DNA from: Frankia nepalensis
Lineage (GTDB): Bacteria; Actinomycetota; Actinomycetes; Frankiales; Frankiaceae
Reading direction: 5' to 3'
NCBI RefSeq assembly: GCF_016786325.1
Contig: NZ_JADWYU010000140.1
Span: 32,891-96,890, forward strand
Length of the DNA stretch: 64,000 nt
Part shown: positions 50,001 through 56,945 of the stretch, piece by piece
Layout: every line of letters begins with the position of its first letter
Numbering within the stretch: the stretch's first letter is position 1
The notes under the pieces: generated by a model
What the model saw: only the letters and a program-made list of their open reading frames with translations
Told to the model about the DNA's origin: nothing
Databases searched by the model: none
Made by a program: the position numbers and the translations under genes

Positions 50001-51868
50001 GTCGCCGTCGCCAGCACGGGCAGGTCGACACCGTCCTCGCCGGAGCGCCACAGCTCCAGCGCGACGGCGGTCGCGGCCTGGCGCAGCTGCGTCGGGTCGA
50101 GGGTCAGCGGGGTGGCACGGGTCGGCAGCCGGCGGGCCGTCTCGAACCGCAGCCAGCGGTCGAGGAGCTTCTCGTAGAGGGCGGCCGCGCTGATCTCACC
50201 GCGGCTGTCCCTGATCGCCGTCAGCTCCGCGACGGGCAGGTCGGCGATGAAGGACAGCATCCGCGGGTTGCGGGACAGCCCGAGCAGATCCTTGATCTCG
50301 TGGAGCAGGCCGAGGCGGGCGTCGGCCTGCGCCTCGTCGCCCTGGTGCAGCCGGACGAGGAACTCGCGGATCTGGGCCTGATCGAAGTCCGCGAGCCGCA
50401 GCAGCCTGCTGCCGGTGACCAGGTGTACCTGCTGGCCGAGCGCGGAGCGCACCTGCTGGTCGGCGGCGAAGTGCTGGACGCGGCTGGTGATGACGACCTT
50501 GGCCCGGCCGGCCACCGCCGACAGCAGCGTGCCGAGGTGCTCGGCCGCCCGGTCGTAGTCGACGCGCAGCGCCAGCTCGTCGAAGCCGTCGAACATCAGC
50601 AGCAGCTGGCCGCTGGCGAGCATGTGCAGGACCGCCCGGACATCGATGACGTCCTCGCGGTTGCGGCTGAGGTGCGCGGCGAGCAACTGCTCGAGGCGGT
50701 ACGTCTTCTCCAGCGCGCGCAGCTCGATCACCACCGGCACCAGGTTCGGCAGGATCGCGGGAATCCGGCGGGCGAGCTCGCGCAGCAGGAAGGTCTTGCC
50801 GTGGCCGAAGTCGCCAAGGACAAGCGCCACCCGTGCGGACTCGGCGTCCAGCCAGTCCACGACCTCGCCGAACACGTCCGGCCGCGGTCGCGCGTCCGGC
50901 GGGTCGTCGAGTCGCAGGAACCGCTGCGGAACGTAGATCGCCGAGGCGTACTCCGGGTCGGCCTCGAGCCGGCGCCGCTGGGCGGCCAGGTAGCGGCGCG
51001 GATCCCACAGCCGCTGGTACTCGCGGAGGCTGCGGACGAGGACGCCGCGGCGACGCGCCGCACGGACGAGGGCGTCTTCGGGCAGGTCGCCCCCGTGTAC
51101 CAGCTCGGACTCGACCCGTCGGTCGGTCTGCTCGTACCGGGCGTGCACCTGCTCGACGAAGGCGGTCAGGGTGGCCTGGTCCATTCCGGCCGGGGCGAGC
51201 CCGACCGGCCAACGCCGGCGGTAGCCGTCGTTGTCCCAGGTGACGTCGAGGTGGAGGGCGGCGTCCCTGGTCGGCGCGACCGGCTGGATGTCCGCGCCGG
51301 GGTAGCGGTCGGCGCAGGCCTCCCGGACGCGGTCCGCGAAGCTGGCGGTGCCGGTGGCCCGCGGGAACGGCGGGCGGGCGGCGTCGGAGCGCCGTTCGGC
51401 CGGGCTTTCCGGCGCCGGCCCGCCTGGAAAGCCGGGCGCCTGGAGGGGCCGCCCGCTGCCGGTCACCGCGGCGCGCAGGCCCGCGAGCAGGGCTTCGCTC
51501 GCCCGTTCCTCGGATCCGAGGTCGGTCAGGTCGATCCGGGTGAGGCTGTCGAGCTGCCCGGGAAGCGGGCAGGCGGCCACCTGCACCGGGATCAGGCGCC
51601 GCGCCGTCCCCCGTGGGTCCTCTCGGAACGCGGCGGTCCATTCGGACTCGACGTATTCGGAGCGCAGCGCCTCGGCCGAGACCACGAGGAGCGTGTGCTG
51701 GGCATCCCGCGCGGCCTGCCAGGTCCAGGACACCCAGTTGGTGCCGGGGACCGCGTGCCAGGCCTGGACACGGACCTCGTAGCCGGCCTGTTCCACCCAC
51801 CAGGCGACCCATTCGGCCCAGGCGCGGTCGACCTGGGTGTAGCTGACGAACACGACTGGCCGATTCAC
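47090..51868 (-). CDS. TIR-NACHT-pentapeptide repeat-WD40 protein, candidate NLR-like immune receptor
   Basis: Length is 1592 residues from a GTG at 51868. In order: a TIR domain (1-135; PVVFVSYTQVDRAWAEWVAW and SAEALRSEYVESEWTAAF, with Glu 76 the likely NADase glutamate); a region of about 190 residues of unclear fold (150-340); a NACHT NTPase (340-670; Walker A GDFGHGKT at 352-359, Walker B LLLMFDGFDEL at 422-432, ITSR at 460-463, and the C-terminal FGFVHSSVQEYLIA at 658-671); pentapeptide repeats (about 753-870, A(D/N)L-type units); and WD40-like repeats (about 895-1560, for example LRLWDTDTGRE). No membrane segment or signal is present. TIR domains of this kind can cleave NAD+, and NACHT proteins switch on binding a trigger; a phage-defence or cell-suicide role is inferred. 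It is a single-gene unit. Confidence 0.9.
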   Translation of the reverse strand: MNRPVVFVSYTQVDRAWAEWVAWWVEQAGYEVRVQAWHAVPGTNWVSWTWQAARDAQHTLLVVSAEALRSEYVESEWTAAFREDPRGTARRLIPVQVAACPLPGQLDSLTRIDLTDLGSEERASEALLAGLRAAVTGSGRPLQAPGFPGGPAPESPAERRSDAARPPFPRATGTASFADRVREACADRYPGADIQPVAPTRDAALHLDVTWDNDGYRRRWPVGLAPAGMDQATLTAFVEQVHARYEQTDRRVESELVHGGDLPEDALVRAARRRGVLVRSLREYQRLWDPRRYLAAQRRRLEADPEYASAIYVPQRFLRLDDPPDARPRPDVFGEVVDWLDAESARVALVLGDFGHGKTFLLRELARRIPAILPNLVPVVIELRALEKTYRLEQLLAAHLSRNREDVIDVRAVLHMLASGQLLLMFDGFDELALRVDYDRAAEHLGTLLSAVAGRAKVVITSRVQHFAADQQVRSALGQQVHLVTGSRLLRLADFDQAQIREFLVRLHQGDEAQADARLGLLHEIKDLLGLSRNPRMLSFIADLPVAELTAIRDSRGEISAAALYEKLLDRWLRFETARRLPTRATPLTLDPTQLRQAATAVALELWRSGEDGVDLPVLATATRSVLADLTRLRMEPGQATHTVGSGSLLVRQDDDRFGFVHSSVQEYLIADETARRLGAGESAGTGPLGGREMSPLMVDFLCDALRRDPAARERAVGWAATTLSTRGAPDAAVANAIAISGRLEVRTGRRRASLAGQDLRGRDLSGLDLRGADLSGTDLRGARLAGLDLTEASLRGAQVVRASLDEVTLARADLSHADLTGAVLRHADLGGADLSQADFTGATVLGGSLAGAKLTGGRWAEAAVIGAALDASAHDTPELRPALIANRERLVPQVHPYHEAGDVVYLLGGRLLAAAHGPVVLLIDPVAARALRVLPLAADSPTRLAATADGGLLVIATGGTVRMWDLRPDAAAPSAAPAGDAGPHSLPGRLVSTVDLPSPVVALAVDRSGRHAVAVDQQEGAARLLDLSAGKMFEKPLGGGETVAVSPDGRLVALGLRDRASRTYGVRVQELPSGQEAHWLPHEGRVRDVQFGRDGGILVTVSDAAPGSGDTLTVWRLGPQVTRSSHRTQWSGPVAFHPTSSLLAQAESNGVVVWDLSSGQKVVEPRTSGSIRFGSGLAFHPDGTEIACSTATGVELIPLVVPGAGDDAVAPVGQRQKVYVGRGRPVGPAARTENLTFRSFAGVAFVDEGRRVRTLGPGTIVRTWDKRTGALLSSRRVNSPGRYRGTSLLSGDGRTAVAAGDGQVVVTDCSGDEMEKIAEHRRPFGQAAAALSPDGSLLAVTSYDEVAVIRTASGRPPWGWAGPMRRRRLRSTPKVSFSPDNRHVAMTDFRRTTVSRIGTRAGSRTIPLAGPIAFSPDGHTLAGLGHDREAIELWNHRDGRATGVLTAPAGSAANPHALAFSSDGGLLAAAVHDRIHVWEVAAGACRHTLAGHLGQVRAIAFDPAGALLASTGDDGTLRLWDTDTGRERVALLDLPDDGWAALLPDGSYKLAGDPAGVFWWALGLRRFEPGELDAYLPSIRRLPDDAPLDLP

Positions 51869-52023
51869 CGCGCCCCCCGTATGGCGTCGCCTAACCGGGT
51901 CATCTGGCTCGCGGTGATCGTATTCGACCGAAGGTCTTCAATCTTGGCGTACGGGCGCTGGCCGGGACTCGGCGTCGTCGGGCGGCGGTCGCCAGGGCAG
52001 GGACGCGGGTGCCTCCGGGAGGG

Positions 52024-53433
52024 TCAGCCGCTGAAGCGGGCCACGGCGCGCATCTTGTTCATGGCGTCGAGGGCAGCGACCTTGTACGACTCGGACAGGG
52101 TCGGGTAGTTGAAGACGCTGTCGACGAGGTAGTCGACGGTGCCGCCGCAGCCCATCAGGGTCTGGCCGATGTGCACGATCTCGGTCGCGCCCGTGCCGAA
52201 GACGTGGACGCCGAGCAGCTTGTGGTCCTCTGGGCTGACCAGCAGCTTCAGCATGCCGTACGAGTCGCCGACGATCTGGCCGCGGGCGAGCTCGCGGTAG
52301 CGCGCGATGCCGACCTCGAACGGGATCGAGCTCTCGGTCAGCTCGTCCTCGGTCTTCCCGACGTAGGAGATCTCCGGGATGGTGTAGATCCCGATCGGCA
52401 TCAGCTCGGCCCGCATCGCGTGCACCTCCTCGCCGCAGGCCGAGTAGGCCGCGAGCCGGCCCTGCTCCATCGAGGTCGCGGCGAGCGCGGGGAAGCCGAT
52501 GACGTCGCCGACGGCGTAGATGTGATCGACCTCGGTGCGGAAGTCGGCACCGACCTTGATGCGGCCGCGGCTGTCCGCGGCGAGCCCCGCCGCTTCCAGC
52601 GCGAGCGCGGCGGTCAGGCCCTGCCGGCCGGCGGAGTACATCACGGTGTCGGCCGGGATCTTCTTGCCGCTTTCCAGCAGAGTGAGCGTCCCGCCGTTGT
52701 GCCGTTCCACCGAGACCACCGACTCGCGGAACCGGAACGTCACGGCCAGGTCGCGCAGGTGGTATTTCAGTGCCTCGACGATCTCGAGGTCGCAGAACTC
52801 CAGCATCCGGTCGCGGCGTTCGACGACGGTCACCTTGGTGCCGAGCGCGGCGAACATCGAGGCGTACTCGATGCCGATGACGCCGGCGCCGACGACGACC
52901 ATCGAGCTGGGCAGCTTGTCGAGGTTGAGGATCTGGTCGCTGTCGACGACGGTGCGGCCGTCGAAGTCGACCGAGTCCGGCCGGGCCGGGCGGGTGCCGG
53001 TGGCGATGATGACCTTCTCGGCCGTGACGCGCCTCGTCTCGAGGCCGTCCGGCCCGCTGATGGAGAGCGTGTGCGGGTCGAGGAACTTCGCCGTCCCGGT
53101 CACGGTCGTCACCCGGTTGCGGGACAGCTGGCTGCGGATGACGTCGATCTCACGGCTGATCACGTGCTGCGTGCGGGCCGACAGGTCGCCGACGGTGATG
53201 TCGTCCTTGAGCCGGTAGCTCTGGCCGTACATCTCGCGCTGGGAGAGGCCGGTGAGATAGAGGACGGCCTCGCGCAGCGTCTTGGAGGGGATCGTGCCGG
53301 TGTTGATGCAGACACCGCCGATCATGTCGCGGCGGTCGACGATCGCCACCCGGCGGCCAAGCTTCGCGGCCGCGATCGCGGCCTTCTGTCCACCTGGACC
53401 GGACCCGATGACCAGGACGTCGTACTCGAACAT
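52024..53433 (-). CDS. sthA: Si-specific NAD(P)+ transhydrogenase (soluble)
   Basis: Length is 469 residues from an ATG at 53433 with GGGGAG upstream. The FAD site is [19 protein letters not shown] and the NAD site is [20 protein letters not shown]. At the redox-active disulphide position of related reductases it reads [15 protein letters not shown], with one Cys (42) and Thr at the second place. This loss is typical of SthA and rules out lipoamide or mycothione reductase. It balances NADH and NADPH pools. It is followed in the genome order by fumC upstream in the same direction, 296 bp apart. Confidence 0.9.
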   Translation of the reverse strand: MFEYDVLVIGSGPGGQKAAIAAAKLGRRVAIVDRRDMIGGVCINTGTIPSKTLREAVLYLTGLSQREMYGQSYRLKDDITVGDLSARTQHVISREIDVIRSQLSRNRVTTVTGTAKFLDPHTLSISGPDGLETRRVTAEKVIIATGTRPARPDSVDFDGRTVVDSDQILNLDKLPSSMVVVGAGVIGIEYASMFAALGTKVTVVERRDRMLEFCDLEIVEALKYHLRDLAVTFRFRESVVSVERHNGGTLTLLESGKKIPADTVMYSAGRQGLTAALALEAAGLAADSRGRIKVGADFRTEVDHIYAVGDVIGFPALAATSMEQGRLAAYSACGEEVHAMRAELMPIGIYTIPEISYVGKTEDELTESSIPFEVGIARYRELARGQIVGDSYGMLKLLVSPEDHKLLGVHVFGTGATEIVHIGQTLMGCGGTVDYLVDSVFNYPTLSESYKVAALDAMNKMRAVARFSG

Positions 53434-53728
53434 CGGGCTCCCCGTTGTCGCGCCGGACCCTGCGACGTGAGGGTAACCGCCACGGACGGTGGCATAGGCC
53501 CCTATGCCGGTCTCGTTACCCGCATTTTGCCAACACGGTCCCGGCGGCGGCACCTTGGGAGTGGTGCCGCCGCCGGCGCCCGTGCCCGCCGGGGACGGGC
53601 GGCCGTTCTCACGGGGTGCGGCGGCTCGGCGGGGAATCCCGCGGGCGAACTCGCCGAACCGGCTGTCCCGTCAGGAGACCTGGCCGGGACGGCCGGGCCG
53701 CGTCATGAGTGGGTGCGTCACGGGTGGG
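53434..53728. other. Interval between fumC and sthA
   Basis: No gene is seen. Near the fumC stop the DNA has short repeats of GGGTGGGTCA (about 53706-53742). The sthA promoter probably lies at 53440-53540 but was not pinned down. Confidence 0.4.
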
Positions 53729-55120
53729 TCACGGGTGGGTCATGGAAAGGACGTCGAGGGCGGCGTCGAGCTGCTCGAGGGTGAGCTTGCCGGCCTCGAC
53801 GTAGCCGCGCTCCAGCACGACCTCGCGGATCGTCTTCTCCTCGGCGAGCGACAGCTTGGCGACCTTCGCGGCCTCCTCGTACCCGATGTACTTGTTCAGC
53901 GGGGTGACGATGGACGGCGACGACTCGGCGTACCGGCGGCAACGCTCCACGTTCGCCTCGACGCCGTCGATGCAGCGGTCGGCGAAGAGACGGCTGATGG
54001 TCGACAGGATGTGGATCGACTCCAGCAGGTTGCGGGCGATGACCGGCAGCATCACGTTCAGCTCGAAGTTGCCGGCCGAGCCGCCGAACGCCACCGCGGC
54101 GTCGTTGCCGATCACCTGGGCGACCACCTGGCAGACGGCCTCGGGGATGACCGGGTTCACCTTGCCGGGCATGATCGACGATCCGGGCTGCAGGTCGGGC
54201 AGGTGGATCTCGCCGAGGCCGGCGCGCGGGCCCGACGACGCCCAGCGCAGGTCGTTGGAGATCTTGTAGAGCGACGTCGCGATGACCCGCAGCACACCGG
54301 ACGCCTCGACCAGGCCGTCCCGGGACGCCTGCGCCTCGAAGTGGTTGCGCGCCTCGGTCAGCGGCAGCCCCGTGCTCGCCGCGAGCTCGGAGATGACCGT
54401 CGCGGAGAACCCGGGCGGCGTGTTGATCCCGGTACCCACCGCGGTGCCGCCCAGCGGCAGCTCGCCGATCCGGGGGAGCGCCGCGTTCAGCCGCTCGATG
54501 CCGAGCGTCACCGCCGCCGCGTAGCCGCCGAACTCCTGGCCGAGCGTGACCGGCGTCGCGTCCATCAGATGCGTCCGGCCGGACTTGACGACGTCGGCGA
54601 ACTGCTCGCTCTTGCGGGACAGCGACGCCGCCAGGTGCTCGAGCGCCGGGATCAGCTCGGAGACGATGCCCTGCGTCGCGGCGATGTGGATCGAGGATGG
54701 GAACACGTCGTTCGACGACTGCGAGCAGTTCACGTGGTCGTTCGGGTGCACCGGCCGGCCGAGCCGCTCGGTCGCCAGCGTCGCGATGACCTCGTTGGTG
54801 TTCATGTTCGAGGACGTGCCGCTGCCGGTCTGGAACACGTCCAGCGGGAAGTGGTCGTCCCAGTCGCCGCGGGCGACCTCGGACGCCGCCGACACGATCG
54901 CCTCGGCGATGTCGCCGTCCAGCACGCCGAGCTTCGCGTTCACGGTCGCCGCGGCCGCCTTGATCCGGGCGAGGGCGGCGATGTGAGCGCGGGAGATCCG
55001 CTGCCCGGAGACCGGGAAGTTCTCGACCGCCCGCTGGGTCTGCGCACGCCACTTCGCGCTGGCCGGGACCCGCACGTCGCCCATGCTGTCGTGCTCGATC
55101 CGGTACTCCTGCTCGGTCAT
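53729..55120 (-). CDS. fumC: Fumarate hydratase class II
   Basis: Length is 463 residues. The family signature is [12 protein letters not shown]; other motifs are [16 protein letters not shown] and [15 protein letters not shown], which hold the active-site Asn/Ser/His residues. It hydrates fumarate to malate in the TCA cycle. The ATG at 55120 has GAGGAG upstream. A five-unit repeat array (55135-55272) begins 15 bp before the start codon, so it lies in the leader or promoter of this gene. Confidence 0.96.
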   Translation of the reverse strand: MTEQEYRIEHDSMGDVRVPASAKWRAQTQRAVENFPVSGQRISRAHIAALARIKAAAATVNAKLGVLDGDIAEAIVSAASEVARGDWDDHFPLDVFQTGSGTSSNMNTNEVIATLATERLGRPVHPNDHVNCSQSSNDVFPSSIHIAATQGIVSELIPALEHLAASLSRKSEQFADVVKSGRTHLMDATPVTLGQEFGGYAAAVTLGIERLNAALPRIGELPLGGTAVGTGINTPPGFSATVISELAASTGLPLTEARNHFEAQASRDGLVEASGVLRVIATSLYKISNDLRWASSGPRAGLGEIHLPDLQPGSSIMPGKVNPVIPEAVCQVVAQVIGNDAAVAFGGSAGNFELNVMLPVIARNLLESIHILSTISRLFADRCIDGVEANVERCRRYAESSPSIVTPLNKYIGYEEAAKVAKLSLAEEKTIREVVLERGYVEAGKLTLEQLDAALDVLSMTHP

Positions 55121-55556
55121 GCTGGCTCCTCGTCTGTGTCCTCAGTGGCCAAATCGGGCCTGTGTCCTCAGTGGCCCAAATCGGGCCTGTGTCCTCAGTG
55201 GCCAAAGGCGGGCCCGGGTCCTTTGGCAGTGGCCAAAGGCGGGCCTGTGTCCTCGGTGGCCAGGAGCGGGCCTCTGGCCGGCCGACGTCCTTGCCGTGGC
55301 ACCCACCGTGCTGGTACCCGCCGCCTGCCGTGGTGCTGTCCCGACTGCGCACAGGGCGACCGGACGCGTGCTGCTTACGGCAGGCTAACGAGTCCTGGGC
55401 GCGTGGCGGCAGCGGTTGTGGTGGCCTTCGCCGCCGTCGTCCCAGGGCGTCCGAGATTGCGAGGAAAGTGGCTGGTAGCGTGCCTCGGGCAATCTGAGCC
55501 CTTCCAGCGTCGTCGCGGGCCCGGGCCGGCTCGATCGAGGGCGTGAGGAAGAGGCC
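55121..55556. other. Divergent region between fumC and the GT2 gene
   Basis: No gene in 436 bp. The left part is the repeat array. The right part (55380-55556) precedes the GT2 gene and ends with AGGAAGAGG before its ATG. No confident promoter is seen. Confidence 0.5.
55135..55272. repeat. 26-31 bp tandem repeat array, five units, before fumC
   Basis: Units start at 55135, 55161, 55188, 55215 and 55246. The + strand unit is TGTGTCCTCAGTGGCCAAAT followed by CGGGCC. The third and fourth units have GGCGGG for ATCGGG and the fourth has a small insertion. Read in the fumC direction each unit is GGCCCG..TTGGCCACTGAGGACACA, matching the array at 40229-40332 in sequence and in orientation to the downstream gene. 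Confidence 0.9.
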
Positions 55557-56945
55557 ATGGAACCAGGGACAACAGCCGCGTTACCCACGACCGTGGACCC
55601 GATCCCGACGTGGTGCGGCACGTTGGAACTCGGTGGCGGGCGGCCGCCGTCCGGCCCCCTGCGCGCCTCCGACGGCCGGATCTGCGAGGCCGCCCGCTTC
55701 CTGGTCCGGCTGCATGGTGAGCCACTCGGGTCGCTGTCCGTGCCGCTGCCGGCCGATGGCAGGCCGGACGCGTCGGCTGTCTACCGCGCCGCGCTCGACG
55801 CGTTCGCCGGCCGGATCAGGATCCACCTGCATGGTGACGGCCTCGAGATGGTCGGGGCTCTCGGCCCGGACGCCGTCCCCGCCAGGACCGAGGTGCCCGC
55901 CTGCCCGTACGGCGTGACCGACCCGACGCCGGTGACCGTCGTCGTGTGCACCCGGAACCGGGCCGAGGCGATGCGGACCTGCCTGGAGGGCCTGCGGGCA
56001 CTGCCGCACCCGCGCCTGGAAGTCGTCATCGTCGACAACGCGCCGTCCGACGACGCGACCAGGCGGGTCTTCGAGGAGACCGTCGGCGAGCTGGAGCGGT
56101 TCCGCTACGTGCGGGAGGACGCCCCGGGCCTGTCGAAGGCGCGCAACCGCGGCCTGCACGCCGCGAGCCACGACATCGTCGCGTTCACCGATGACGACGT
56201 CACGGTCGACTCCGACTGGATCGCCGGCCTGCTGCGCGGCTTCCGGGCCGCCGAGCACGTCGCGTGCGTGACCGGCCTGGTCTGCACCGCGAGCCTGGAG
56301 ACCATCGCCGAGCAGTACTTCGACGTCCGGGTGGACTGGGGCGTCTCCTGCGCCCCCCGGCTCTACGACCTCGACCAGCACCGCTCGGCCGATCCCCTCT
56401 ATCCCTACTCCGCCGGCCGGTTCGGCACCGGAGCCAACTTCGCGGTGCGCGCGTCGGTGATGCTCGCGCTCGGCGGGTTCGACGAGGCGCTCGGCGCCGG
56501 CACACCGCCCGCCGGCGGTGAGGATCTCGACGCGTTCGTCCGGGTGGTGCTCGCCGGGCGAGCGCTCGCCTATGAGCCCTCGGCGATCGTCTGGCACAGC
56601 CACCGCAGCGACCTGGCCGGCCTGCGCAAGCAGATGTGGGGCTATGGCACCGGCCTGACGGCCTATCTCGCGAAGCACCTGGCGGACGGGCGGGTCCGCG
56701 CCGACGTCCTGCGCCGGGTGCCGCGCGGCCTGCTGCGGCTGGCCCGGATCGGGACGGAGACCAGGGAGAGCTACGGCTCCGAGCAGACGCTGCCGCGCGG
56801 GCTGGTCGCCCGCGAATGGGCCGGCATGGTCGTGGGCCCGCTGCGGTACGCGCAGGCCCGCCGGCTCGCCGGCCCGGCCCCGATCTCCCGGATCGGCGGA
56901 ACCGACCCGGGAGGGACCCTGGCGGCGAACGCGCCGGACGCCTGA
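55557..56945 (+). CDS. Family 2 glycosyltransferase
   Basis: Length is 462 residues. About 120 N-terminal residues of unknown fold precede the GT-A domain: TVVVCTRNRAEAM, LEVVIVDNAPSDDAT, the metal-binding FTDDDVTVD (Asp 212-214) and GGFDEALG with an acceptor-side GGEDLD. There are no clear membrane helices. It transfers a sugar from an NDP donor, probably onto a cell-envelope glycan. AGGAAGAGG precedes the ATG. The next gene begins directly after its stop (TGA then GTG), so the two form one unit. Confidence 0.88.
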   Translation: MEPGTTAALPTTVDPIPTWCGTLELGGGRPPSGPLRASDGRICEAARFLVRLHGEPLGSLSVPLPADGRPDASAVYRAALDAFAGRIRIHLHGDGLEMVGALGPDAVPARTEVPACPYGVTDPTPVTVVVCTRNRAEAMRTCLEGLRALPHPRLEVVIVDNAPSDDATRRVFEETVGELERFRYVREDAPGLSKARNRGLHAASHDIVAFTDDDVTVDSDWIAGLLRGFRAAEHVACVTGLVCTASLETIAEQYFDVRVDWGVSCAPRLYDLDQHRSADPLYPYSAGRFGTGANFAVRASVMLALGGFDEALGAGTPPAGGEDLDAFVRVVLAGRALAYEPSAIVWHSHRSDLAGLRKQMWGYGTGLTAYLAKHLADGRVRADVLRRVPRGLLRLARIGTETRESYGSEQTLPRGLVAREWAGMVVGPLRYAQARRLAGPAPISRIGGTDPGGTLAANAPDA

